DNA of 47,581 bases from Acholeplasmatales bacterium (GCA_016288855.1 JAEELJ010000078.1:1-47581), one strand, 5' to 3'; numbered from the stretch's first letter, positions 18,309 to 27,295 are shown. Numbers and translations: made by a program. Notes: generated by a model not told the origin, from the sequence alone.

Positions 18309-19247
18309 ATGAAAAAAGCTTTACCTCATACACTAGCATTAATAACAATAGTAATATGGTCATCTACATTTGTAGTTACAAAATATTTATTAGAATATTT
18401 TAGCCCAACAGCTATCTTAATATATAGATTTTTTATATCAATTATCTTATTATTCATAATTTACCCTAAATTCCATAAGCCACAAAAATTAACACATGAA
18501 TTATATTTCTTAGGGGCTGGATTATCTGGTATAACAGGATATTTCTTATTACAAAATATCGCATTATCATATACTTCTGCAACTAACGTTGGTATTATAT
18601 CTGGTATTGTTCCTATAGTTACATTATTATCTTCATTTATTGCATTTAAAAAACCTAAGATTTCTTGGAATTTTGTTTTAGGATTCTTTATTGCAATATC
18701 AGGAATAATTCTTATAACATTAAATGGTGCCTTTGAGCTTAAGCTAAATCCACTAGGTGATATCCTAGCAATACTAGCAATGGTATCTTGGGGTATATAT
18801 GGAGTATTCTTAAAACTTTTAACTGATTTAGGATACCAGGGTACAACAATGACTAGACATATTATGGAATACGGCTTTATATTCCTAATACCTGCATTCT
18901 TCATTACAAAGTCTAGTTTTAATTTTAATGCATTTACTGATTATAAGGTAGTATTATCATTATTATTCCTTGCATTATTTGCATCAACTCTAGCATTCCT
19001 ATTATGGAATTATTCATGTCAAAGAATATCTACTGTTACAACTAATATCTACTTATATTTATCACCATTAATATCAACTTTATTCTCATTTATTTTCTTA
19101 AAGGAAAAGATAACACTATTCATTATTATTGGTATGATATTATCAATTATAGGTTTATTAGTTTCTTCTAATTTCACAATAAATTTTATAAAGAAATTAT
19201 TTAATTTTAATAAAAATAATATAGACGAAGAAAAAGGTAGCGATTAG
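18309..19247 (+). CDS. EamA/DMT-family transporter
   Basis: A 312-residue membrane protein with ten hydrophobic segments and two EamA repeats, roughly residues 8-140 and 150-290. The first repeat opens with LALITIVIWSSTFVVTKYLL, and the second half contains FLFLKEKITLFIIIG-like sequence near the end. DMT proteins export or import amino acids, nucleobases or other small metabolites, and the substrate cannot be predicted. I chose ATG 18309 because AAAGGAG lies 8 bases upstream (18294-18300); an earlier in-frame start at 18258 has no ribosome binding site. The gene converges on the next one, and the stops overlap by 4 bases inside a shared terminator. Confidence 0.88.
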   Translation: MKKALPHTLALITIVIWSSTFVVTKYLLEYFSPTAILIYRFFISIILLFIIYPKFHKPQKLTHELYFLGAGLSGITGYFLLQNIALSYTSATNVGIISGIVPIVTLLSSFIAFKKPKISWNFVLGFFIAISGIILITLNGAFELKLNPLGDILAILAMVSWGIYGVFLKLLTDLGYQGTTMTRHIMEYGFIFLIPAFFITKSSFNFNAFTDYKVVLSLLFLALFASTLAFLLWNYSCQRISTVTTNIYLYLSPLISTLFSFIFLKEKITLFIIIGMILSIIGLLVSSNFTINFIKKLFNFNKNNIDEEKGSD

Positions 19248-19257
19248 GCTACCTTTT
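19231..19257. terminator. Bidirectional terminator shared by two convergent genes
   Basis: AAAGGTAGC (19233-19241) pairs with GCTACCTTT (19248-19256) around a 6-base loop. An A-run precedes and a T-run follows, so it works for both strands. The stop codons of both genes are in the loop. Confidence 0.8.
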
Positions 19258-19714
19258 CATTTTCATTTAAATATGCTTCTAAAGTAGATTTCTTTAAAAA
19301 TTCTTTTAAATCATCTAAAGAAGAAAATAATAATACTGCTTTTTTATTTCCAATGACCTTAAGTTTATATAAAAGAAATCTTTTTTTATAAGATACTTCT
19401 TTTATATCATCATAAATAATATTCTTTTCTTTACCAATAGGAAATGAAGCAATCATAATTTTAGATGTTTCACCTTTATAATATTGTAGTTTCTTTATTA
19501 TTAGTCCAAAAATAAATAACAATAAAAGCCAAACTACATTAAGTAAAATAAATGTAATTATTAAAGATAAAACATGCTCCTGCTTAAAGCCTCTTACAAG
19601 TAAAGAGATTAAAAGCAAAACAATTAAAATACCAGTTACGGGAAGCATTGGCATTATTAAATAAGATAATGCAAATCTAGCCGCAAAGCCATTTTTATTT
19701 TTAATTTCTTCCAT
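19244..19714 (-). CDS. Small two-helix membrane protein of unknown function
   Basis: A 156-residue protein with two strong hydrophobic segments (about residues 15-40 and 48-75) followed by a soluble C-terminal part of about 80 residues. That part contains IIYDDIKEVSYKKRFLLYKLKV, which looks like a small beta-rich, PH-like domain as in bacterial YcxB/YdbT-type proteins, but the similarity is only by pattern. It starts 3 bases after the RpiB-like gene, so the two are co-transcribed. I do not recognise a function. Confidence 0.65.
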   Translation of the reverse strand: MEEIKNKNGFAARFALSYLIMPMLPVTGILIVLLLISLLVRGFKQEHVLSLIITFILLNVVWLLLLFIFGLIIKKLQYYKGETSKIMIASFPIGKEKNIIYDDIKEVSYKKRFLLYKLKVIGNKKAVLLFSSLDDLKEFLKKSTLEAYLNENEKVA

Positions 19715-19717
19715 TTC

Positions 19718-20353
19718 TTACTTTAATAAATTCTTGAAATAAGTAATTAAAGCTTCATCCTTTGCATTCTTAAAGAATAAGTCACGGAATGTAGGACGAT
19801 CTACTGTTTCAAGTAAGAAGTCCTTATCAATATCATTTAAGATATCAATTAATGGACGGTATGTTTTTTCTTTAATACCATCTAAGATTTTCTTGTTTCT
19901 TTGTTCAGGGATAACTCTTTCCTTAGGGTATCCTCCTCCAAATGGGGCCTTGAATAATTGTTCAAATACATTTTCAAGATTTAATTCAGCACCCCAGCCA
20001 AATCCTTTCGCAAAAGGCATTGCGATTGCGTTACCTGCGTTAATTTGAGTAAATAAATAAGCATCTGATGGTTCAACTACATATCCACATAAAACATTAG
20101 GGAAAGAGTTTAATGCTAATAAAGCACCTTCACCAGTACCACATCCTGTAACTACAAAATCAGCTGCACCACTTGTTAATAGGATTGATGCTAAAAGACC
20201 ATTTTGTACATATGTTAAAGACTTATCTTCAGCATTCTTCATACCATAGTTATCAACCTGATGACCATGAGATGATGCAACCTTAGATAAAGTATTATAA
20301 ATAATTTCATTTTTTCCTGCTTGTGAATTTTCATTAATTAATGCGATTTTCAT
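19718..20353 (-). CDS. RpiB/LacA/LacB-family sugar-phosphate isomerase
   Basis: A 211-residue protein beginning MKIALINENSQAGKNEI. It contains GAADFVVTGCGTGEGALLALN, where Cys71 matches the catalytic cysteine of RpiB/LacAB enzymes, and NAGNAIAMPFAKGFGWG. It is longer than classical RpiB (about 150 residues) because of a C-terminal extension rich in charged residues. The expected reaction is aldose/ketose isomerisation of a pentose or hexose phosphate, probably ribose 5-phosphate to ribulose 5-phosphate, but the substrate is not certain. I placed the start at 20353, just after AAAGGAG; an upstream ATG at 20371 lies before that site. Confidence 0.82.
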   Translation of the reverse strand: MKIALINENSQAGKNEIIYNTLSKVASSHGHQVDNYGMKNAEDKSLTYVQNGLLASILLTSGAADFVVTGCGTGEGALLALNSFPNVLCGYVVEPSDAYLFTQINAGNAIAMPFAKGFGWGAELNLENVFEQLFKAPFGGGYPKERVIPEQRNKKILDGIKEKTYRPLIDILNDIDKDFLLETVDRPTFRDLFFKNAKDEALITYFKNLLK

Positions 20354-20443
20354 TTTAATTCTCCTTTTCATTGCATTTATTATAAATATTATACATTTAA
20401 TATAATACCAATATTATTAAAAAATATAAATACTTAATTTGTT

Positions 20444-20466
20444 AAAAAGAGGGCTTGAGCCCTCTT
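20444..20466 (-). terminator. Intrinsic terminator after fba
   Basis: AAGAGGGC (20447-20454) pairs with GCCCTCTT (20459-20466) around a 4-base loop, with five Ts after it on the minus strand. It separates the aldolase gene from the RpiB-like gene. Confidence 0.88.
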
Positions 20467-20474
20467 CTATTATA

Positions 20475-21344
20475 TTAATTTGCCTTGCCTACTGAGCCAA
20501 ACATTTCCATCTTAATTTTAACAATTTCTTTAATACCTAAGAAACCTGGCTTTAAAACATTTCTTGGGTCATAGCCCTTCTTTTCTAAATCCTTACCAGC
20601 TTCAAAATATTTTCTTGTTGCTTGAGTGAAATACTGCTGACATTCAGTATTAACATTAACCTTGCATACTCCTAAAGAAATAGCCTTCTTAACCTGGTCT
20701 TCTGGAATACCAGTACCACCATGTAAAACTAATGGCTTATCTCCTACTGTCTTTTTAATTTCAGCTAAAGTATCAAAATCAAGTCCTTGCCAATTTGCAG
20801 GATAAGGGCCATGAATATTACCAATACCTGCCGCAAGCATATCAATTCCTAAATCAGAAATAATCTTACATTCCTTAGGGTTTGCAACCTCGCCTCTACC
20901 CTTAACGCCATCTTCTTCTCCGCCGATTGCGCCAACCTCAGCTTCAACACTAACTCCTTTAGAATGTGCTAATTTAACAATTTCTTTTGTCTTTTCGATG
21001 TTCTCATCAAATGGTAAATGTGAGCCATCAAACATTACTGATGTATATCCAGCCTCAATACAAGCCTTAGCACCTTCATATGTACCATGATCTAGGTGTA
21101 GGGCAACAGGAACTGTAATACCCATAGATTCAACCATTGCCTTAACCATTGCTGCAACAGTCTTATAACCTGTCATATATTTATTTGCTCCCTCAGAAAC
21201 CTCTAGTATAACAGGAGATTTTAATTCTTCTGCTGTTTCTAAAATAGCCTTTGTCCATTCTAAATTATTAATATTAAAAGCCCCTACTGCGTAATGACCT
21301 TTTAAAGCATTCGCCATCATTTCATTAACATTAACTAATCCCAT
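20475..21344 (-). CDS. fba: Class II fructose-bisphosphate aldolase
   Basis: A 289-residue zinc aldolase that splits fructose 1,6-bisphosphate into glyceraldehyde 3-phosphate and dihydroxyacetone phosphate. The catalytic Asp85 and metal-binding His86 are in ALHLDHGTYE. EAEVGAIGGEED, AAGIGNIHGPYP and LVLHGGTGIP carry the other metal and phosphate-binding residues. Length fits the bacterial class II family. AGGAGG precedes the start, and a TTGAAA-17-TATAAT promoter lies just upstream. The RpiB-like isomerase follows after a terminator, so both act in central sugar metabolism but are separately transcribed. Tagatose-bisphosphate aldolase activity cannot be excluded. Confidence 0.95.
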   Translation of the reverse strand: MGLVNVNEMMANALKGHYAVGAFNINNLEWTKAILETAEELKSPVILEVSEGANKYMTGYKTVAAMVKAMVESMGITVPVALHLDHGTYEGAKACIEAGYTSVMFDGSHLPFDENIEKTKEIVKLAHSKGVSVEAEVGAIGGEEDGVKGRGEVANPKECKIISDLGIDMLAAGIGNIHGPYPANWQGLDFDTLAEIKKTVGDKPLVLHGGTGIPEDQVKKAISLGVCKVNVNTECQQYFTQATRKYFEAGKDLEKKGYDPRNVLKPGFLGIKEIVKIKMEMFGSVGKAN

Positions 21345-21392
21345 AATCTATAACCTCCTCAATTATTACAAAAATTAATTATCGCAACTTAT

Positions 21393-21421
21393 ATTATAGA
21401 AGAATTTTCACTAATTTTCAA
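21393..21421 (-). promoter_or_regulatory. Consensus sigma-A promoter of fba
   Basis: TTGAAA (complement of 21416-21421) and TATAAT (complement of 21393-21398) are 17 bases apart. The promoter begins 11 bases after the dnaE stop, and no terminator is seen between dnaE and fba. Confidence 0.85.
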
Positions 21422-21431
21422 TATTTAGGCA

Positions 21432-24368
21432 CTATCTGAACTTAGGTAATTCAATAATATTTGTTATTGAAAAAGAATCTTCATCCCTATTATCCTTTTC
21501 AAGTTTTCCTTCTATTATATATAGTCTTCCCAAATCAAAATTTTTACCTGTTTTTTCAAGCGTTTTAGGGAAAATGACTGCTTTAAAATCAGAAGACTGT
21601 AATGACATATCTAATATTAGCATGTCATCTCCCTTTTTTGTCTTTAATGATTTTATTCTATTAAAATATCCAATAACCTTAACAATTCTATTATATCTAA
21701 TATCTAAGGATGAAATACATCCATATAATCTTTCTAGCTTCTCAACACCATTAAATATATCATATGTTAAATTAAATCCTAAATATTTCAATTCATTTTC
21801 TCTTAATTGATTAATATCAAGCTCTTCACTATTATCCTCTACTACTTTAATATAGTCCATCATAATAGAATCCTCATTAGATGAAGATGATAGCATTCTT
21901 CTTTTTGTTTCACCAAAAATATCTAATGCACCAGAATATATTAAAGCTTCAATATTTGCCTCTGATAAGAATCTACAGCGTTCTTTAAAATCAATATAGC
22001 TTTTAAATAAGCCATTTTCTCTTTCTAAAACAATTTTATTAGCATTCTCAGTACCAATAGATAAAACACTAACTAAAGGCATAAATAGTCTATCAGCCTC
22101 ATATTTATATTTTAATCCTGAAACATTAATATTAGGCTTTAGTGTTATTAAGCCATTTTTTCTAGCATATCTTATATAAGAAACTGTTGCATTCTTATTG
22201 TTAATAACATTATTTAAAATAACAGACATAAAAGTATTTAAATGATTACATTTTAAATATGCCATTTGATATGAGAATAAAGCATATGCAACAGAATGTG
22301 ATTTATTAAATCCATAGGATGCAAATTTATAAATCATATCAAATATTTCTATAGCAATCTCTTTTGTATATCCATTCTTTAATGCACCATCAATAAACTT
22401 AGGCATCATTTCTTGAAGCTTTTCTTCCTTCTTTTTAGAAATAGCTCTTCTTAGGTTATCAGCATCTGCAAAAGAATATCCTGCAAACTTTTGAGCAATT
22501 TGCATTATTTGCTCCTGATATACAATAATGCCATATGTATCCTGTAATATAGGCTTTAAATCATCATGTATATATGCAAATCTTTTACCATGAGCTCTTT
22601 CAATATAATCATCGATAAATTGCATAGGTCCTGGTCTATATAATGCAATTATTGCAACTAAATCTAAAAATCTTTTAGGCTTTAGCCTCATACAAACATT
22701 AGTAATACCAGCCTTTTCAAATTGGAATATGCCTAAGGTATCCCCCTTAGAAAACATATCAAATACCTTTCTATCATTTAATGGGATATTTCTTAGGTCA
22801 TTCAAATTCATCCCTAGCATGTCCATCATATCCTTAATCATAGTAAGGTTAGATATTCCTAAGAAATCCATTTTTAATAATCCAATTTCTTCTAGATCAG
22901 AGGCTTCATATAAGGATTGATATAATCCATTTAAACCTTCTCCTAAAGGAATTAATGAAGATAAGTCTCTATCTGATAATATAATACCTGCAGCATGTGT
23001 AGATATATGACGTGGTAGTCCCTCAATTCCTCTTGCAACATATAAGAAATTATATAAATCACTATCATCTCTATAATAAGACATTAATTCATCATAGCTT
23101 TTTTCAGTAAGCATATCTAATACTTTTTCTACTCTTTCAGGATTAATATTAAATATTTTAGATAATTCCTTTATAGAGCTTCTAACCTGGAATCTAGAAT
23201 ATGCAGATATATAGCATATATGATCAATTCCATATACCTTACTAACATAATCAATAACTAAATCTCTTTTATTATCAGGGAAATCCGTATCAATATCTGG
23301 CATTGTTACACGATTTGGATTTAAGAATCTTTCAAAAAATAAATTATATTTAATTGGATCAATTTCAGTAATGCCTAAGCAATATGTTGCTAAAGAGCCT
23401 GCAGCACTACCTCTTCCTGGTCCAACTAATATACCGTTCTTTTTAGAATATAAAATAAAATCCCATACTATTAAGAAATAATCATTATATCCCATTTTAT
23501 CAATAATAGATAATTCATAATTTAATCTATTAATATATTCTTCCTTATATAATCCTCTTCTTTCAAGTCCCTTAAAACACAACGCTTCTAAATATTCCTT
23601 TGATGATACTCCCTTAGTATCACGGAATTTAGGAAGTAATATCTTTTCATTAAAAATATCTAAATTAATTCTATTAATAAAATCATCTATTCTTTTATCT
23701 TCTTTAGGATTATCTAGCATAGAATAATCATCAAAATCATCTATATTAACATTTGAATCATCAATTAATCTTAACGTTTTATATATTATTTCATCACTTG
23801 GCTTTAAATATAATGCCTCATGAATTGGTAATACATTAAAGCCTTTACTAGATACATATGATTCAAAATCAGTAACCTCATTTATTAATCTAATTCTATT
23901 AGTATATGAAATACCTAAATAAGTATTATCACTATTAATCTTTAATAAATACTCATCTAGCATATTGAAATCTCTTGTTTGAAATAACTTTTCAATATAT
24001 GAATCAAAAAATACAAATACATATAATAAATCAGGATTACCTAATATAGAATCTAGGTCATTAATTTCCTTAGTGTTAATATCCTTTACGATATTTAATA
24101 ATGCCTTAAATCCATTATTATTCTTTGCATATATTAAAACCTTAGATAAAGAATTATCCATATCAACATATGGATATTCAATACCTATTACAGGCTTAAT
24201 ACCTTCATTCATACACTTCTTATAAAACTTATAAGAACCATACATCAAAGGATCAGTAATAGTTAGGAAGTCATAAGAATGCTCCTTCGCAAAAGAAATG
24301 TAAGAGTCAAAATGAATTGCATTCTTAAGCATGTCATATTCAGTTTTACCATAAATAAATCCACGCAT
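21432..24368 (-). CDS. dnaE: DNA polymerase III alpha subunit, DnaE type
   Basis: A 978-residue replicative polymerase. The palm holds VGPGRGSAAGS (316-324) and PDIDTDF with catalytic Asp360 and Asp362, and the third acidic residue is in GLLKMDFLG. RHISTHAAG and GFNKSHSVAYA are also present, and an OB-fold region occupies the C-terminus. It is shorter than B. subtilis DnaE (about 1115). The N-terminal PHP domain has lost its metal ligands: there is no His-x-His near residue 10, and the usual TDH is TDP (38-40), so no PHP nuclease is expected. In Bacillota DnaE extends RNA primers and hands over to PolC. The ribosome binding site is AAGGTGA, at ATG 24368. Confidence 0.95.
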   Translation of the reverse strand: MRGFIYGKTEYDMLKNAIHFDSYISFAKEHSYDFLTITDPLMYGSYKFYKKCMNEGIKPVIGIEYPYVDMDNSLSKVLIYAKNNNGFKALLNIVKDINTKEINDLDSILGNPDLLYVFVFFDSYIEKLFQTRDFNMLDEYLLKINSDNTYLGISYTNRIRLINEVTDFESYVSSKGFNVLPIHEALYLKPSDEIIYKTLRLIDDSNVNIDDFDDYSMLDNPKEDKRIDDFINRINLDIFNEKILLPKFRDTKGVSSKEYLEALCFKGLERRGLYKEEYINRLNYELSIIDKMGYNDYFLIVWDFILYSKKNGILVGPGRGSAAGSLATYCLGITEIDPIKYNLFFERFLNPNRVTMPDIDTDFPDNKRDLVIDYVSKVYGIDHICYISAYSRFQVRSSIKELSKIFNINPERVEKVLDMLTEKSYDELMSYYRDDSDLYNFLYVARGIEGLPRHISTHAAGIILSDRDLSSLIPLGEGLNGLYQSLYEASDLEEIGLLKMDFLGISNLTMIKDMMDMLGMNLNDLRNIPLNDRKVFDMFSKGDTLGIFQFEKAGITNVCMRLKPKRFLDLVAIIALYRPGPMQFIDDYIERAHGKRFAYIHDDLKPILQDTYGIIVYQEQIMQIAQKFAGYSFADADNLRRAISKKKEEKLQEMMPKFIDGALKNGYTKEIAIEIFDMIYKFASYGFNKSHSVAYALFSYQMAYLKCNHLNTFMSVILNNVINNKNATVSYIRYARKNGLITLKPNINVSGLKYKYEADRLFMPLVSVLSIGTENANKIVLERENGLFKSYIDFKERCRFLSEANIEALIYSGALDIFGETKRRMLSSSSNEDSIMMDYIKVVEDNSEELDINQLRENELKYLGFNLTYDIFNGVEKLERLYGCISSLDIRYNRIVKVIGYFNRIKSLKTKKGDDMLILDMSLQSSDFKAVIFPKTLEKTGKNFDLGRLYIIEGKLEKDNRDEDSFSITNIIELPKFR

Positions 24369-24388
24369 ATTATCACCTTAAAGAATAG

Positions 24389-24413
24389 AAAAGCCCTCAT
24401 TTGACTAGAGGGC
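24389..24413 (-). terminator. Intrinsic terminator of the surface-protein gene
   Basis: GCCCTC (24393-24398) pairs with GAGGGC (24408-24413) around a 9-base loop, followed by TTTTCTATTC on the minus strand. The stem is short but GC-rich. Confidence 0.65.
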
Positions 24414-24439
24414 CAAATCATCACTATTTATTATAACAT

Positions 24440-25906
24440 TTATATAGATGATTTTGTATTAAATTGTTTCTTTCTTTTGATAATAAAAATAACTAAAACA
24501 ATAACTAAAGATATTATGATTAAGCCAAGTAATACCATTAATGTTATAAATAAGCCAATATTATTTGAATTAATTAAATCACTTTCAATATATACAATAA
24601 ATTTCTTTTCACTATAAAGTCCACTAGTGTTATGACATGATACTGTAACATAATATGTTCCATCAGCTTTATAATCAACTTGACTATCATCAATTACTAA
24701 AGTTTCTTTTGCATAACTATCTGATTCATCATAAATAGTTATATAATTTCTTAAATCAATATTACTGTTTTTCTTAATAGAAATATCTTCTACTATTATT
24801 TTTGGCGCTTCATATGAAAGCATTCTAATATTCATAGTTTTTTCAACAGAGTTAAAACCATCTGAATAATAATATGTAACATCATAAACTCCAACCTTAT
24901 TACATATGTTAGTTTCATATATAAAATTATCTTCAATAATTACATTATTATCACTAACAGTTGCATAATATGCGAAATCAAATGTATCAAGGTCTGTTTT
25001 ATAATCTAGATTAATACTTTCATATTTTAATGTAATAACTGGTGAAACATCATCAATTATATATATATGAACCGGTAGGATAGATGTTAATTCACTAGAA
25101 TTAGTAACATAGATATTAGTATCATAATCATGTATATAAGATGAATCTATTTTGTCATATAAAATCTTATCTGTAATATCTCCATCTAATCTATCATATG
25201 CTTTAATATAATCTTTTAAATCAATCTTATCATCTAAATTAACATAAATAACATTATCTGAATTTGTACAAGATAAAGATGGGAAATCTTCATAATAAAC
25301 ATTTACTAAGAATTTATCCCTAGTAATATTACCTGATTCATCTGTTGCTAAAACCTTACATTCATATAAACCAATTGTATTGATATCAATTGAATGACTT
25401 ACAGTTGTTTTTATATTAGTACTGTAATTATCACTTACTATTACATTAGATAATAAATAGCTATCTAATTCACTACTATCAATAGATAATCTTTCTATAT
25501 TTATAACATCACTTATAATATTAACTTGAGGTGAAATATTATCATATACTTCAAATGTAATTAAGGCTTTATATCCAGTACATGTACCAGGCTTATATTT
25601 ATCATATTCTCCAGCCTTATACCAAACCTTATATATTCCTACCTTGCTAGTATTAACATCCTTTAAATAATATAACCAATCCCCATCTCTAGAATATGTT
25701 ATTTTAGCATCTGTTAATGCTTCTCCATCCTTATATAGAGTTGCAGTAGGAACATTAGAGTAATCATATAAGGCATCTCCTACAGGTATTTTTACATAAG
25801 TATTCTCCCAAATAAAATTCCATGTTGCAGCAAATGTATTAACGTTTGATAGTAATAATACTACAACAGCAATAAAAGTTAATGTAATTAGTTTTTTTAT
25901 TCTCAT
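24440..25906 (-). CDS. Secreted Ig-repeat protein anchored by a C-terminal membrane helix
   Basis: A 488-residue protein. Residues 1-27 form a signal peptide (MRIKKL, hydrophobic core, probable cleavage after TFA). The exterior part looks like five Ig-like/DUF5011-type modules at about 28-120, 121-205, 206-287, 288-366 and 367-448. The repeated elements are a DxxSP(Q/V)I strand, an Asp-rich turn such as YDRLDGDI, and a closing GxYxVTxxxxDxxG motif (VGVYDVTYYYSDG, IGLYECKVLATDESG). A single membrane helix (about 452-477) is followed by a basic KRKKQ tail, so most of the protein faces outside. There is no LPXTG. It starts 4 bases after the XRE regulator gene. Function unknown; adhesion or signal sensing are inferences. 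Confidence 0.72.
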   Translation of the reverse strand: MRIKKLITLTFIAVVVLLLSNVNTFAATWNFIWENTYVKIPVGDALYDYSNVPTATLYKDGEALTDAKITYSRDGDWLYYLKDVNTSKVGIYKVWYKAGEYDKYKPGTCTGYKALITFEVYDNISPQVNIISDVINIERLSIDSSELDSYLLSNVIVSDNYSTNIKTTVSHSIDINTIGLYECKVLATDESGNITRDKFLVNVYYEDFPSLSCTNSDNVIYVNLDDKIDLKDYIKAYDRLDGDITDKILYDKIDSSYIHDYDTNIYVTNSSELTSILPVHIYIIDDVSPVITLKYESINLDYKTDLDTFDFAYYATVSDNNVIIEDNFIYETNICNKVGVYDVTYYYSDGFNSVEKTMNIRMLSYEAPKIIVEDISIKKNSNIDLRNYITIYDESDSYAKETLVIDDSQVDYKADGTYYVTVSCHNTSGLYSEKKFIVYIESDLINSNNIGLFITLMVLLGLIIISLVIVLVIFIIKRKKQFNTKSSI

Positions 25907-25910
25907 AAGC

Positions 25911-27053
25911 TTACAAATTTAAATCAAGATAAATTTCATAGATAAGTTTATATCTTTTATACTTTTCAGCTAATATTACCGCTTGAGACATTAAATAACG
26001 TTTTAAAAAATCAGACCTAGTATTTTTAACATAAGGTATTGCTCTCGAAATTAAAAAATCTAATTTAGTTTCTTCAGGCTCAATTAAATATTCTAAATAT
26101 AATTTTGAGTAATCTACATCTAAAATATATCCATCTAATTCTTTTATTTCTTCTTTTATATTTTTACCAATACCATAATCATATAAAATCCTTAAAAATA
26201 AAGGAGTTTTATTAGATGGTTTTATTGTCATCTTGTGATTCATGAAATTCTTAAAAATATTTAAATTTCTAAGTAATTCTGGATAATCCACTAATGATAA
26301 TTTATCTATTTCATAATCTTTATTTCTTTTTATGCAAGATAATTCATAATAATAATTTACCTTAGCGAATATATATGAAAATGATCTAGCATATGGATTA
26401 AATTTAAAATATTCCATAAATGAAGATAGCTTAGGATTATTCCAAATCAAATAAATCTTTAATCCAAAATAATTTGCAAAAAGCTCTAATAGCCTACTTG
26501 GTTCCATATATGTTATTGCCATAACACCTTCATATGCAAGATCTAACCTAGATGTTTTATAATCAAATGCAATATAAATAGCACATATATATTTTAAATC
26601 ATGTGCATTAATGCTCTTAATACATGTTTCAATATCCTTTAGCTCATCCTTAGCATCAGATATTTTATCAATTGATAAATAATATAGAGCTTTAATTAGC
26701 TTATATACATAATTTAATAAACCATTTCCTTCATTAACAAGCTTTTCTAAAACTTGTTTTTGGTCTAATAGATAAGCAAGCATTGCTTCTTCTATTTTAT
26801 CTTTAGAATTATTCATAAAACCAATTTTATCTGGTTCTATATATAATCTTTTACAAACTTCCTTTACATAAATATTTTTTAAACTAGCCTGATTGTTTTC
26901 CACCTTACATAAATATGATGGAGACATCAATTTATAACATACACTTGTTAATGTCTGATCCAATTTAGTTCTTTGCGCTTTTATTTCAAAGCCAATTGGG
27001 TTGATTTCGTTAATAAAGTCTAAGTATAACTTTTTTAACTTATCGTACTTCAC
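25911..27053 (-). CDS. XRE-type transcription regulator with a helical (TPR-like) C-terminal domain
   Basis: A 380-residue protein. Residues about 20-75 fit an XRE helix-turn-helix: GFEIKAQRTKLDQTLTSVC then MSPSYLCKVENNQASLKN and VCKRLYIEP. The remaining 300 residues are predicted as stacked helices with no clear enzyme motif, as in Rgg/PlcR-like regulators whose TPR domain binds a peptide, but no closer identity is visible. The start is GTG (27051-27053), preceded by AGGAGG and AAAAGG. The gene lies 4 bases before the surface-protein gene, so the two form one operon. A cre-like palindrome and a TATAAT lie upstream. It could be a peptide- or stress-responsive regulator; this is inference. Confidence 0.72.
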   Translation of the reverse strand: MKYDKLKKLYLDFINEINPIGFEIKAQRTKLDQTLTSVCYKLMSPSYLCKVENNQASLKNIYVKEVCKRLYIEPDKIGFMNNSKDKIEEAMLAYLLDQKQVLEKLVNEGNGLLNYVYKLIKALYYLSIDKISDAKDELKDIETCIKSINAHDLKYICAIYIAFDYKTSRLDLAYEGVMAITYMEPSRLLELFANYFGLKIYLIWNNPKLSSFMEYFKFNPYARSFSYIFAKVNYYYELSCIKRNKDYEIDKLSLVDYPELLRNLNIFKNFMNHKMTIKPSNKTPLFLRILYDYGIGKNIKEEIKELDGYILDVDYSKLYLEYLIEPEETKLDFLISRAIPYVKNTRSDFLKRYLMSQAVILAEKYKRYKLIYEIYLDLNL

Positions 27054-27089
27054 TTTACCTTTTCCTCCTTAAAAATATTATTTTCTCCC

Positions 27090-27095
27090 ATTATA
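27090..27095 (-). promoter_or_regulatory. Possible -10 box for the XRE regulator operon
   Basis: TATAAT on the minus strand lies about 38 bases before the GTG start. No good -35 is found at the right distance, which would fit an activated promoter. The nearly symmetric TTTGGGTCCCGAA sits in the spacer (complement of 27099-27111). Confidence 0.35.
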
Positions 27096-27157
27096 ATAAT
27101 TCGGGACCCAAATAACCATAAAACCTCTCGTTTCCTAAAAGGTCTTTTTTTCTAAGG

Positions 27158-27173
27158 TTCCAAGCGCTTGCAT
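27158..27173. promoter_or_regulatory. cre-like palindrome (possible CcpA site)
   Basis: The core CAAGCGCTTG (27161-27170) is a perfect palindrome. On the minus strand the 16-base site ATGCAAGCGCTTGGAA fits the cre consensus WTGNAANCGNWNNCWW at all but one defined position. It lies about 105 bases upstream of the regulator start. No ccpA gene is in the window to support it. Confidence 0.4.
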
Positions 27174-27264
27174 AGATATCTTATAAGAAAAACATATTTT
27201 TTTTAAGTATTATTTATTATGAATTATTATATTAAAATGGGATATTTCTCGCGTTTTAGTACCA

Positions 27265-27295
27265 AAACAAAAAGCATTGATGTGTATCAATGCTT
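27265..27295 (-). terminator. Intrinsic terminator after nth
   Basis: AAGCATTGAT (27272-27281) pairs perfectly with ATCAATGCTT (27286-27295) around a 4-base loop; TTTTTGTTTT follows on the minus strand. The nth stop codon is within the stem. Confidence 0.9.

Noticed and set aside
24440-27053. Idea that the regulator/surface pair is a toxin-antitoxin or phage-defence system
   Set aside because: No nuclease, NTPase, TIR, HEPN, reverse transcriptase or toxin motif is visible; the second protein has a signal peptide and an extracellular architecture.
27121-27165. AGACCT/AGGTTT inverted pair upstream of the XRE gene as a terminator or riboswitch
   Set aside because: The stem is only 7 bp with a 13-base loop, no T-run follows on the transcribed strand, and no known riboswitch core was recognised.
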